A stretch of DNA of 64,000 nt from Actibacterium sp. 188UL27-1 (GTDB lineage: Bacteria; Pseudomonadota; Alphaproteobacteria; Rhodobacterales; Rhodobacteraceae). Both the position numbers and the translations under genes were made by a program. The stretch lies in the NCBI RefSeq assembly GCF_016901225.1, contig NZ_JAFEUL010000011.1, forward strand, positions 78,126-142,125, given 5' to 3'. Below, piece after piece: positions 25,656 to 34,239 of the stretch. The notes under the pieces are model-generated. The model ran no database searches, was not told the DNA's origin, and saw only the letters and a list, made by a program, of their open reading frames with translations. Within the stretch, counting starts at the first letter, position 1. Every line of letters begins with the position of its first letter.

Positions 25656-26630
25656 TTAACCCAACGGCGCGAAATTGTCCTCAAAGAACACGTACCAGTT
25701 GCGACCCATGATCCCGTGGATGTCGTCTTCGGCCATGCCGGTGTCTCGCAAGCCCCGTTCAATGGCACCGAAATCCCGGTTGTCCTGAAACCAGCCGGGC
25801 ATGCGCGGAAAGCCGGGTTGCGTAGCGGAGCCTTCGCCGTAATCCGTTTGCTTTGTCCACCGTCCGACCCGCATCCAATCGACCACGCTATGGGGCTGAT
25901 CCTGGCACAGATCCGTGCCCAATCCCAGATGGCGGGGGCCGACAAGATCCGCGGTGCGGGCGATCATCTCGCAAAACGATTGCAGGCTGCAGGCGCTGCC
26001 ATCCTTCAGGTGATGCGGGTAAAGGGAAAAGCCCAGCATCCCGCCCCGTTCTGTCACGGCACGGATCACGTCGGCGCGTTTGTTGCGCCGCGCCGGGTGC
26101 CAGTCATGGGGGTTGGCGTGGCTGATGACAATGGGCCGGGTTGAAGCCTCGGCGGCCTCCAATGTGGAGCGGTCGGCGGAATGGCTCATGTCGATGACAA
26201 GGCCGACGCGGTTCATTTCGGCGATCACCGCGCGGCCCATGCGGGTGAGGCCGGGATCCTCGGCTTCGTAACAGCCGGTCGCCAGAAGGGATTGATTGTT
26301 ATAGGTCAACTGCATGAAGCGAATGCCAAGGGTATGCGCAATCTCCACCAGGCCGATATCATCCTCGATCGGACTTGGGTTTTGGAAACCAAAGAAAATG
26401 GCCGTTCGTCCCGTCCGGCGCGCGATGTCGATGTCGCTGGCCCAGCGACCGGGCAGGATCAGATCGGGATGGCACCGGAACCGATCATTCCAAGCCTCAA
26501 GGTTTAGCACCATTTCCCGAAAGGTTTCGTGGTAGGCAATCGTGACATGGACCGCGTCTACGCCGCCCTCGCGCATTTGCCGAAAAACCTTTTCCGACCA
26601 GTTTGCGTATTGTAGGCCATCGATCCGCAA
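25656..26630 (-). CDS. M19 (membrane dipeptidase)-like protein with a non-standard metal site
   Basis: This 324-residue TIM-barrel amidohydrolase relative retains family segments GIRFMQLTYNNQS, GLVIDMSHS (His150), IVISHANPHDW (His171) and HLGLGTDL. The N-terminal HxD pair of M19 is replaced by IDGLQYANW, and the bridging-Glu segment reads FGFQNPSPIED (residues 80-90). It therefore lacks ligands of the usual dinuclear zinc site. No signal peptide or lipid anchor is seen. The frame opens with TTG at 26630 and has no Shine-Dalgarno; the PAAR stop lies just four codons upstream in the same frame. Its substrate is unknown. Confidence 0.7.
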   Translation of the reverse strand: MRIDGLQYANWSEKVFRQMREGGVDAVHVTIAYHETFREMVLNLEAWNDRFRCHPDLILPGRWASDIDIARRTGRTAIFFGFQNPSPIEDDIGLVEIAHTLGIRFMQLTYNNQSLLATGCYEAEDPGLTRMGRAVIAEMNRVGLVIDMSHSADRSTLEAAEASTRPIVISHANPHDWHPARRNKRADVIRAVTERGGMLGFSLYPHHLKDGSACSLQSFCEMIARTADLVGPRHLGLGTDLCQDQPHSVVDWMRVGRWTKQTDYGEGSATQPGFPRMPGWFQDNRDFGAIERGLRDTGMAEDDIHGIMGRNWYVFFEDNFAPLG

Positions 26631-26639
26631 GCGCGCGGA

Positions 26640-26936
26640 TCAGCAGACAGTGATGGGTGGGTAGCAGCCCACCATCTTACCACCATGGGATGTGGTGTCT
26701 CCCAGACGCATGATGCCTTTGCTGTTGATCTTGACCCGGCTGGATCCCTTTTGGGCATTGGCCTTGGTCGGGACACCGGTGCACAGGCACACGCCCCCTT
26801 CGACCAGCACCGGGATGCCGTTTATCTTGACATGGCTTTGGCCTGGGGAAATTGCGGGGCCGCCGATATGGGGCCGCGGCACCAGTGACGGGCAGGCATG
26901 AACGTGACCCAAATGGCAAATCGGTTTGCTGACCAT
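26640..26936 (-). CDS. PAAR-domain protein
   Basis: This 98-residue protein has PAAR-type repeats: CHLGHVHACPS, PHIGGPAISPGQSHVKINGIPV, CLCTG and IMRLGDTTSHGGKMVGC. PAAR proteins cap the VgrG spike of type VI secretion or related contractile systems and often travel with effectors. I start at MVSKPICHLG, preceded by an AGGA ribosome site. No VgrG, Hcp or other T6SS gene is in the window. Downstream the M19-like gene is in the same frame after a single TGA. Confidence 0.8.
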   Translation of the reverse strand: MVSKPICHLGHVHACPSLVPRPHIGGPAISPGQSHVKINGIPVLVEGGVCLCTGVPTKANAQKGSSRVKINSKGIMRLGDTTSHGGKMVGCYPPITVC

Positions 26937-27071
26937 GATATGCGTCCTGAAATGACTTCCATGTGTAATATGGTGATGTTTGCAGGTCAGGTCAAAGGGG
27001 CTGCGCCGGTGTTTGACACGAAAAAGGGGCAGGCCATCGGCCCACCCCATTTCAATCCGGTCAATGACAGA

Positions 27072-29234
27072 TCAGGCGATGAGGAAGGCATCATCCGTGA
27101 TCGGGTTGGCTGGCGCCGGCCCGAACTGGTCATTGGGGTCGAACGGGTTGTTGAGGAAGGTATCGTAGCCCAGATCCTCAAGCGTCGCGACCGACATGTT
27201 CGACAGGTAGGTGCGCCCGAAGTTCAGCGATGGCGTGTTCAACTCCGCGCCAAAGGTGCTTTCATCGAAATGGCCGCCCCCCCGTTGCATGGGGATGCCC
27301 AGATTGGATCCGCCGTCGCGCGCGGCGATCTCGCTGAATTCCTGGTTGTAGACCCGGGTGGCGAATTCACCGGTGAAGCGGTCGTTTTCTAGCAAGTTGT
27401 TTCGATTGAAGAGCGTGCCAAAGCCAAGCGCGTGGAAAAACTCGTGCACCACCACATCGTCGAGCCGGTCCACGTCGGCCAATCGACTTGCATCGGCGCG
27501 GTCAAAGGTTGACGCGCCGAGCGATGGTAGACCTTCGGGGCCAAGGGCGCGCGGCCCGGCAAAGGCCAGCGTTCCGTTCACGCCGTCGATATCGTTCAGG
27601 TTGACGTCGATCCGGATGTCATCGATGGCCGGTTGGCCAAAGCGGGCCGGACTGTCCTGCGTATCACTTATGATCACGTCGCTCAGGAACTCCGCGGCAT
27701 CGACAAAGGCGCGCTGTATATCGACGGTCCAGCCGCCGCCCTGAAAGTTGAGGTCGATGTTGAAGCTCGTCGCCGCAGGGCCTCCGCTCGTGTAGCTGGA
27801 GATCACGCCGTTCTCGAACGGGTCCCCGCCCGGATTTGGGTCAGGCGTCGGGTCGGGATCAGGTGTCGGATCGGGGTCGGGCGTTGGATCTGGATCAGGG
27901 GTTTGATCAACGACCGTGAACGCGATCGTATCGTTGGCCAGCTGCTCTCCTTGTGCGCGGTCTTGGCTGAACGCGTCGTAACGCAAGGTGTAGCTGCCTT
28001 CGCCAAAGTTGTTGATCCCGCGGGTAAAGTCGCCCGCATTGTCACCAAACAGCGTGTAGGGGTCGAAATTCTCAACCCGGTTGATGCTGCGAATATTGCC
28101 GTCTTCGCTCTCACCGGAAAAGCGCAGGCGGATGCTTTCCAACTGATCCGAGTCGCTGGTGCCGTAAATGGTGACCGGCCGCCCCGCGATCAGATTGGCA
28201 TCGATGACGGCGCCATCGGTCAATTCGGCCAGGATCTGTTGCTGGCCTACGCCGCCGCGGATGTCGACGAGGAAGAAGCTGACCTCGGTCTCTGCCGGTT
28301 CGGGGTCAGGCTGAGGGGCCGGTGCGACCACTGACACGGACACTTCAGCCTCGCTCGTGCCGCCATTGCCGTCGGTGACTTCATAGCGGATCGCGGTGGT
28401 GCCTTCGAACCCGTCGGTGGGGGTCACGGCGATCCGGCCATCGCGAATTTCGGCAGTGACACCATCGCCCACATCCAGCAGACGCGACAGGGTCAGCGTG
28501 TCACCATCGGGGTCACGATCATTGATCAGCGCATCGACCAGGGCAGGCGCACCGTCATCAATGGTGACTTGGTCGTCCTGGGCAACGGGCGCACGGTTTG
28601 TCTGCTCTGACGGTTCGGCCACCGTGAAATTGAGTGTTGTTCGTTCCAACAACTCACCGCGGGCATTGTCCCCGCTGAATGCGTCGTAGAATAACGCATA
28701 GGTGCCGCCGTCCAGTGTCAGGCCCGAAAGGAAGTCACCGTCATCATCGCCAAACAGGGCAAAGGGCTCAAAATTCTCGACCTTGAAGCGGCTGTCGATG
28801 CGGCGGCCATCTTCCAGCTCCTGAAAGAACAGGCGTACGCTGTCCACGTCGTTGCGACCTTCGGTAGTGGCGTAGATTGTAACCTGGCGGTCTTTCAGCA
28901 GATCGGGGTCGATGGCAGTGCCATCCGTCAACGCGGTCAGGATCTCCTGCTCGTCCACGCCGCCGGAGATATCGGCGAGAAAGAAACGCAGCTTGGAATC
29001 TTCGGCTGGCTGTTCGGGCGCTGGCTCCGGGCCGACATCATCATAGGGGTCATGTTGGTGGCTGTGGTCACGTCCACAGTCGCATCCCTCGCCGCAGATA
29101 TGGCCTTCGTAATAGGAGCTATCCAATATCGCAGATTTGTCTTCATCGGGGTCTTCAGAGGTGCCAGCCGTTTGGAAGATATCTGCGCCGCGCTCGCGTC
29201 CCCACCAGGTCTTGTTGAATTGCCCCGGCCACAT
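27072..29234 (-). CDS. Large HExxH metalloprotease with duplicated adhesin-like domains
   Basis: This protein of about 720 residues has a C-terminal zinc-protease core with VVHEFFHALGFG (near residue 600), the extended HExxHxxGxx form of leishmanolysin/matrixin-like metzincins. It carries two copies of a domain of about 125 residues (near 85-210 and 320-445, each containing LTDG, VENF.P.ALFGD or YTLFGD and YDAFS). Between them is a cadherin-like segment (NDRDPDGDTLTLS, VTDGNGGTSEA), and a Pro-Asp repeat linker follows. The N-terminus is Cys/His-rich (GHICGEGCDCGRDH). No signal peptide or RTX repeats are visible, so the export route is unclear. I start at the second ATG because GAGGT precedes it. 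Confidence 0.8.
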   Translation of the reverse strand: MWPGQFNKTWWGRERGADIFQTAGTSEDPDEDKSAILDSSYYEGHICGEGCDCGRDHSHQHDPYDDVGPEPAPEQPAEDSKLRFFLADISGGVDEQEILTALTDGTAIDPDLLKDRQVTIYATTEGRNDVDSVRLFFQELEDGRRIDSRFKVENFEPFALFGDDDGDFLSGLTLDGGTYALFYDAFSGDNARGELLERTTLNFTVAEPSEQTNRAPVAQDDQVTIDDGAPALVDALINDRDPDGDTLTLSRLLDVGDGVTAEIRDGRIAVTPTDGFEGTTAIRYEVTDGNGGTSEAEVSVSVVAPAPQPDPEPAETEVSFFLVDIRGGVGQQQILAELTDGAVIDANLIAGRPVTIYGTSDSDQLESIRLRFSGESEDGNIRSINRVENFDPYTLFGDNAGDFTRGINNFGEGSYTLRYDAFSQDRAQGEQLANDTIAFTVVDQTPDPDPTPDPDPTPDPDPTPDPNPGGDPFENGVISSYTSGGPAATSFNIDLNFQGGGWTVDIQRAFVDAAEFLSDVIISDTQDSPARFGQPAIDDIRIDVNLNDIDGVNGTLAFAGPRALGPEGLPSLGASTFDRADASRLADVDRLDDVVVHEFFHALGFGTLFNRNNLLENDRFTGEFATRVYNQEFSEIAARDGGSNLGIPMQRGGGHFDESTFGAELNTPSLNFGRTYLSNMSVATLEDLGYDTFLNNPFDPNDQFGPAPANPITDDAFLIA

Positions 29235-29465
29235 ATGACACCTCATTTTGGTTGATATTGGATCGTCCGATAAGTTGGCGTGACGGTAGTTTCAGGCGCG
29301 TCGCTGTGTCTAGCTACCCCACGGGGCGCTTAGGGGACCGGCAAGAAACCACCCATATTGAGGGAGCAAAAATGAGAATTTGGTGGCTTTCGCTGGCCTC
29401 AGTTTATTAGATTGAAGTAATGCAGGGAAGATGCTGGGATTGTTTCTGTTTTTGCGAGTGATCTC
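29235..29465. other. Divergent promoter region of the metalloprotease and dcw-side genes
   Basis: These 231 bases separate the minus-strand metalloprotease from the plus-strand ATPase and should carry both promoters. A 12-codon plus-strand frame with a good ribosome site lies at 29372-29410. An inverted repeat AGTGAT/ATCACT (29457-29475) spans the ATPase start codon. I see no named operator. Confidence 0.4.
29372..29410 (+). CDS. Possible leader peptide MRIWWLSLASVY
   Basis: An ATG five bases after AGGGAGC opens a 12-residue frame with two adjacent Trp codons and a TAG at 29408. Two Trp codons recall trp-operon leader peptides, but no trp gene follows and no attenuator hairpin is obvious. 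It may be an upstream ORF for the ATPase gene 56 bases on, or chance. Confidence 0.2.
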   Translation: MRIWWLSLASVY

Positions 29466-30050
29466 ATGAATCACTTGAGCGAATCACATAGGCACAGACT
29501 TCAACCAAGGCGTGATTTCACGTCGAATTTCATCATCTTATCGGGTTGTTCTGGCGGCGGAAAGTCCACCTTGGTTGCGGCACTGGCTGCGGAAGGGATC
29601 TCAACGGTATCAGAGCCCGGGCGGCGGGTTTTGCGCGCTGGCGGTCCTGACCCGCAGACCGCGCCCGAGGCATTCGCGCAGGCGTGTTTGTCCATGGCGC
29701 TGACCGATTTACGTGATGCGGCGGATCAGCCTGGCCCGGCCGTTTTCGACCGGTCGGTCATTGATGCGCTGTGCCATCTGGAGCGGCTGGGATGCGAGGT
29801 GCCTGATCTGGGGCCCTTGCCGTATCATCGCACGGTTCTGTTCGCGCCGCCTTGGGCTGAGATCTTTGTGGGCGATGCCGAGCGGCGACATGGGTTTGAG
29901 GCCGCTGTTGCCGAATATGACGCCTTGTCCATCGCCTATCCCGCCCGCGGATATGATATTTTGGTTCTGCCAAAAGTGCCGTTGGCCGAGCGTGTGGCAT
30001 GCATGCGCCAACATCTGGCGGGTCTGGCCGATACCTCGGACGCAGGATAA
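29466..30050 (+). CDS. AAA_28-type ATP-binding protein
   Basis: This 194-residue P-loop protein has Walker [12 protein letters not shown] (near residue 28) and an Asp-Arg-Ser motif ([18 protein letters not shown]) like that of nucleoside kinases and AAA_28 proteins. Substrate and role are unknown. It precedes murD by 28 bases and probably shares its transcript. No clear Shine-Dalgarno precedes the ATG, which lies within an inverted repeat. A kinase-like NTPase is the safest reading. Confidence 0.75.
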   Translation: MNHLSESHRHRLQPRRDFTSNFIILSGCSGGGKSTLVAALAAEGISTVSEPGRRVLRAGGPDPQTAPEAFAQACLSMALTDLRDAADQPGPAVFDRSVIDALCHLERLGCEVPDLGPLPYHRTVLFAPPWAEIFVGDAERRHGFEAAVAEYDALSIAYPARGYDILVLPKVPLAERVACMRQHLAGLADTSDAG

Positions 30051-30078
30051 GCAGGTCCGAAATTGGGGGAGGGCAGAT

Positions 30079-31482
30079 ATGATCCCGGTACGAGGATATC
30101 GCGGTGCGCGGGTTGGGGTTTTGGGGCTCGGGCGGTCTGGTCTGTCGGCGGCGCGGGCGTTGGAGGCCGGTGGGGCGACGGCCCTGTGCTGGGATGACGG
30201 GGCGGAGGCGCGTGGGCGCGCCGAAGGTGCCGGGCTGACCCTGCTGGATCTGTCCCGGGAGGGCGCGGTGTCTGATCTGACGGTTCTGATCACCTCGCCT
30301 GGCATTCCCCATCTGTACCCCGCACCGCATCCTGTGGTCGCGGGGGCCTTGGCGGCGGGGGTGCCGGTGGACAATGATATCGGTCTGTTCTTTCGCTCCT
30401 ACGCGACCGAGGATTGGGACCGGTTCGACACCATGCCCAAGGTCGTGGCGGTGACCGGGTCGAACGGGAAATCCACGACCTCCGCCTTGATCCACCACGT
30501 GTTGGAGCATGCCCACCGGCCTACGGATTTGGCGGGCAATATCGGGCTGGGCGTGTTGGAGATTGACCCGGCAGCCGATGGCGCGGTGGTGGTGTTGGAG
30601 CTGTCATCCTATCAGACCGAGTTGGCGCGGGCGCTGACCCCGGACATTGCCGTTTTCACAAATCTGTCGCCGGATCATCTGGACCGGCATGGGGGATTGG
30701 GTGGGTATTTTGCGGCCAAGCGGCGGCTCTTTTCCGAAGGCGGACCGGATCGGGCGGTGATTGGCGTGGACGAGGCCGAGGGGCAGTTCATGGCCGGGCA
30801 GATGGCGGAAAGCCCGGTGGATGACCGGGTGATCCGGGTGTCATCGGCGTCAAGGCTCAGCGGGCCGGGCTGGCAGGTCTTTGCGCGCAAGGGGTTCCTG
30901 GCGGAATGGCGCAAAGGGCGGCAGGTGGCATCGTTGGATCTGCGGGCGGTATCCGGGTTGCCGGGCGCGCATAACCATCAGAATGCCTGCGCTGCCTATG
31001 CCGTGGCGCGGTCATTGGGGCTGGCTCCGCGGGTGATTGAGGCTGCGTTTCACAGTTTTGCCGGGTTGCCCCATCGCAGTCAGACCGTGGCCGAGCGGGA
31101 TGGGGTACGGTTTGTCAACGACAGCAAGGCCACAAATGTTGATGCGGCGCTGCAGGCCTTGCTGGCCTTTCCAAAGATCCGCTGGATTTGCGGTGGGCTG
31201 CAGAAAGAAGGGGGTCTGGACGGATTGGCACCCGGGCTGGACCATGTGGCCAAAGCCTATGTGATCGGGCGGGAGGCGGAGGCCTTTGCCCGAAAGCTGG
31301 GCGGGGTCGAGGCAGAGGTTTGCGGCACGATGGAGGCCGCCGTGGCCCGCGCCGTGGCCGAGGCTGAGGCAGGCGAGGTGGTGCTGCTGGCGCCTGCGGC
31401 TGCGAGTTTTGATCAGTATGATAATTTTGAGAAGCGGGGCGATGATTTCGTGGCCGAGGTCCAGCGCGTTTTGTCTGGGTGA
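30079..31482 (+). CDS. murD: UDP-MurNAc-L-alanine:D-glutamate ligase MurD
   Basis: This 467-residue cytoplasmic Mur ligase adds D-Glu during peptidoglycan precursor synthesis. Features are the N-terminal Rossmann domain ([18 protein letters not shown]), the ATP loop [31 protein letters not shown] and the C-terminal [13 protein letters not shown] start at [10 protein letters not shown], which fits the family; the longer frame from 29713 overlaps the ATPase gene. mraY, murE and murF, which usually precede murD in this group, are absent here. Confidence 0.95.
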   Translation: MIPVRGYRGARVGVLGLGRSGLSAARALEAGGATALCWDDGAEARGRAEGAGLTLLDLSREGAVSDLTVLITSPGIPHLYPAPHPVVAGALAAGVPVDNDIGLFFRSYATEDWDRFDTMPKVVAVTGSNGKSTTSALIHHVLEHAHRPTDLAGNIGLGVLEIDPAADGAVVVLELSSYQTELARALTPDIAVFTNLSPDHLDRHGGLGGYFAAKRRLFSEGGPDRAVIGVDEAEGQFMAGQMAESPVDDRVIRVSSASRLSGPGWQVFARKGFLAEWRKGRQVASLDLRAVSGLPGAHNHQNACAAYAVARSLGLAPRVIEAAFHSFAGLPHRSQTVAERDGVRFVNDSKATNVDAALQALLAFPKIRWICGGLQKEGGLDGLAPGLDHVAKAYVIGREAEAFARKLGGVEAEVCGTMEAAVARAVAEAEAGEVVLLAPAAASFDQYDNFEKRGDDFVAEVQRVLSG

Positions 31483-31514
31483 GGTGCTAGGTGTTTTACC
31501 GCCCCCTCCCTTGA

Positions 31515-31540
31515 TCCCTCCCCCGGTTCCGGGGGAGGGA
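31515..31540. terminator. GC-rich hairpin between convergent murD and flavoprotein gene
   Basis: Arms TCCCTCCCCCGG and CCGGGGGAGGGA pair perfectly over 12 bases (31515-31526 with 31529-31540). It lies between two genes that end toward each other, so it may stop transcription both ways. There is no strong T-run on either side. Its left arm resembles the palindrome at 328-358. Confidence 0.55.
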
Positions 31541-31562
31541 GACGCCCTTTGCGCGGGTCGCG

Positions 31563-32753
31563 CTATAGCGATCTGGCGGCGATGGCTTGGCCTGCGGCCC
31601 AGCCGCTGGACCAAGCCCATTGGAAATTGTACCCGCCGAGCCAACCTGTGACATCGACGCATTCGCCGATGAAGTAGAGGCCTGGCACCGGGCTTTCCAT
31701 CGAGCGGGAGGACAGGGCCGTGGTGGCAACGCCCCCTGCCGTCACCTCGGCCGTGCGGTACCCTTCGGTGCCTTTCGGGGTGATCTGCCAATCGGTCAGG
31801 CTGTCGGCGATCCGGTCCAGCGTCGCGTCGGATTGGTCGGCCATGTTGCCGGTGATCCCTGCCTCCTGCGCCTTCAGCTCGGCCAGGCTTTTGGGCAGCA
31901 GATTGGCCAGGGCCGTGGCGAGGGTTTTGCGCGGCTCGGATCGGCGCAGGGTCTTGAGCGCACCAGACAGGTCGAGGTCGGGGCAAAGGCGGATGGTGAT
32001 CGGACTCCGTTCCTCCCAGTAGGAGGAAGCTTGCAGGATCGCGGGGCCCGACAGGCCGCGATGGGTGAACAGCAGTGCTTCGTCAAAGCTGCTGCCCCCC
32101 GCGCTGACCCGGGCGGGGGTCGAAACACCGGAGAGTGGTTTGAGCCGGTCCATCACATCCTCCCCGAAGGTCAGGGGCACAAGGGCGGGCCGGGTTTCGA
32201 CCATCGGCAGCCCGAACTGATCGGCGATTTGGTAGGCTAGCCCCGTCGCGCCCATTTTTGGGATCGATTTGCCACCTGTCGCCACGACCAGATGACGGGC
32301 AACCGCAGTGATGTCCTGTCCGTCACGCTGCAGGGCCACGTGGAAGCGACCATCATGATGGGCAATCGACACAAACTGAGTTCCGGTCCACAGATCAGCC
32401 CCCGCGGCGCGCAGCTCTGTGATCAGCATGGCGGTGATTTGGGTTGCCTTCTCATCGCAGAAAAGCTGACCCAGCGTCTTTTCGTGCCACGCGATGCCGG
32501 ACCGATCCACCAGATCGATGAAATCCCATTGCGTGTAACGGCTGAGCGCCGATTTGGCGAAATGCGGGTTTTCGGACAGAAAGTTCTCGGGCGCGGTGTG
32601 CAGGTTGGTGAAATTGCAGCGCCCGCCCCCCGAAATGCGGATCTTTTCGCCAGCGGCACGCGCATGGTCCACCACCAGCGTACCGGGCCCGGCATGGGCC
32701 GCACACATCAATCCGGCCGCACCGGCACCAACGATCATGGTATCGATTTGCAT
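31563..32753 (-). CDS. YhiN/HI0933-type FAD-dependent flavoprotein
   Basis: This 396-residue NAD(P)/FAD-dependent oxidoreductase belongs to the HI0933/BaiN family. It has the FAD-binding MIVGAGAAGLMCAAHAG, the family motif KIRISGGGRCNFTN, VVATGGKSIPKMGATG, FTHRGLSGPAIL and the C-terminal GLYFIGECVDVTGWLGGYNFQWAWSSG. The biological substrate is not established for most members. I start at MQIDTMIVGAG; the frame continues upstream to 32789 but AAAGGCGAG lies just before this ATG. It is the only minus-strand gene inside the mur/fts cluster, between murD and ftsW. Confidence 0.88.
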   Translation of the reverse strand: MQIDTMIVGAGAAGLMCAAHAGPGTLVVDHARAAGEKIRISGGGRCNFTNLHTAPENFLSENPHFAKSALSRYTQWDFIDLVDRSGIAWHEKTLGQLFCDEKATQITAMLITELRAAGADLWTGTQFVSIAHHDGRFHVALQRDGQDITAVARHLVVATGGKSIPKMGATGLAYQIADQFGLPMVETRPALVPLTFGEDVMDRLKPLSGVSTPARVSAGGSSFDEALLFTHRGLSGPAILQASSYWEERSPITIRLCPDLDLSGALKTLRRSEPRKTLATALANLLPKSLAELKAQEAGITGNMADQSDATLDRIADSLTDWQITPKGTEGYRTAEVTAGGVATTALSSRSMESPVPGLYFIGECVDVTGWLGGYNFQWAWSSGWAAGQAIAARSL

Positions 32754-32907
32754 AGCTCGCCTTTGCCCCGAAAGGCGCAGGTGAGGCAAGTCCGCATACT
32801 TTCCCGCGGCCTTTCGTCAAATTTCTGGAAAATGCCCGTCATCCCGGCTATGGAGAAGTCAGACCCGGACAAACGGGCGGAGCAGAGGCATGAGTGGGCG
32901 GTAACCC

Positions 32908-34074
32908 ATGACAGAAATGGTGTATGGTGCCGCGCCTGGGCGCGTCGGTGATCCAGTGCTGCCGCGCTGGTGGCGAACGATCGACAAATGGTCGATGTCC
33001 TGTATTTTAATGCTGTTCGGGATCGGGCTTTTGCTTGGCCTGGCCTCGTCCCCGCCCTTGGCGGCCAAGAACGGGTTGGAGCCGTTTTACTACGTCCAGC
33101 GGCAGGCCTTCTTTGGGTCGGTTTCGATCCTGGTGATGCTGGTCGTGTCGATGATGGCACCCAATCTGGTGAGGCGTCTTGCCATCATCGGCTTCTTCGC
33201 GGCCCTGTTGGCCCTAATGCTATTACCAGTTTTCGGCACCGATTTCGGGAAGGGGGCCGTGCGGTGGTATTCGCTGGGGTTTGCCAGCATCCAGCCATCC
33301 GAGTTTCTCAAACCCGGTTTCGTGGTCTTTGCCGCCTGGATGATGGCCGCTGCCCAAGAAACGGCAGGGCCGCCGGGCCGGTCACTGTCGTTTTTCATGG
33401 CGATGATCATCGTGGCGTTTCTGGCCGTGCAGCCTGATTTCGGGCAGGCGGCCCTGATCCTGTTCGCCTGGGGTGTCATGTATTTCGTCGGCGGCGCGTC
33501 GATCGTGCTTTTGATCTCCATCGCGGCCTTGGTCGTGGTCGGGGGGATTACGGCCTATAACATGTCAGAACATTTTGCCCGCCGCATCGACGGCTTTCTG
33601 ACGCCGGATGTCGATCCCACGACCCAGCTCGGCTATGCCACCAACGCAATCCGCGAAGGTGGCTTTCTGGGGGTTGGCGTGGGCGAGGGGCAGGTGAAAT
33701 GGTCACTTCCCGATGCTCATACGGATTTTATCATCGCGGTCGCGGCTGAGGAATACGGCCTGATCCTCGTACTCGTCATCATCCTGCTTTATGCGACCAT
33801 CGTGGTGCGCGGGCTGACCCGCCTGATGCGGGAGCGGGATCCGTTTATCCGGCTCGCGGGGACGGGGCTGGCCTGCACATTCGGGGTGCAGGCGATGATC
33901 AATATGGGCGTGGCGGTGCGTTTGCTGCCAGCAAAGGGGATGACCTTGCCGTTTGTCAGTTATGGTGGATCGTCGCTGATTGCGGGTGGGCTGGCTTTGG
34001 GTATGCTGCTGGCGTTTACACGCAGCAGACCCCAGGGCGAGATCGGTGACATGTTCCAGCGGCGAGATGGGTAG
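32908..34074 (+). CDS. ftsW: Septal peptidoglycan glycosyltransferase FtsW
   Basis: This 388-residue SEDS-family membrane protein polymerises lipid II at the division site with FtsI. It has about ten membrane segments, the SEDS signatures LGFASIQPSEFLKPGF and VQPDFGQAALI, the catalytic-loop Asp in LTPDVDPTTQLGYA, HTDFIIAVAAEEYG and the C-terminal LPFVSYGGSSLIA. The length is normal. The murG start follows after 165 bases. Confidence 0.93.
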   Translation: MTEMVYGAAPGRVGDPVLPRWWRTIDKWSMSCILMLFGIGLLLGLASSPPLAAKNGLEPFYYVQRQAFFGSVSILVMLVVSMMAPNLVRRLAIIGFFAALLALMLLPVFGTDFGKGAVRWYSLGFASIQPSEFLKPGFVVFAAWMMAAAQETAGPPGRSLSFFMAMIIVAFLAVQPDFGQAALILFAWGVMYFVGGASIVLLISIAALVVVGGITAYNMSEHFARRIDGFLTPDVDPTTQLGYATNAIREGGFLGVGVGEGQVKWSLPDAHTDFIIAVAAEEYGLILVLVIILLYATIVVRGLTRLMRERDPFIRLAGTGLACTFGVQAMINMGVAVRLLPAKGMTLPFVSYGGSSLIAGGLALGMLLAFTRSRPQGEIGDMFQRRDG

Positions 34075-34239
34075 CGTGCGACGCTCACGGATATCAATTG
34101 GCATGGCCCGACCCCGCATGGCAGAGCGCTGGGCCCCGTCGCATATATCGGCGGCAGTCAATTTTCAGACCCCGTTTGGGCCATGTGAAACGCCCATTGG
34201 TCCATCTGGCTCCCGCGACAGTACCGGAACCCGCGCAAT

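Noticed and set aside
29713..31482. 589-residue version of MurD
   Set aside because: The extension lies within the ATPase gene in another frame; MurD proteins begin at [13 protein letters not shown] sequence.
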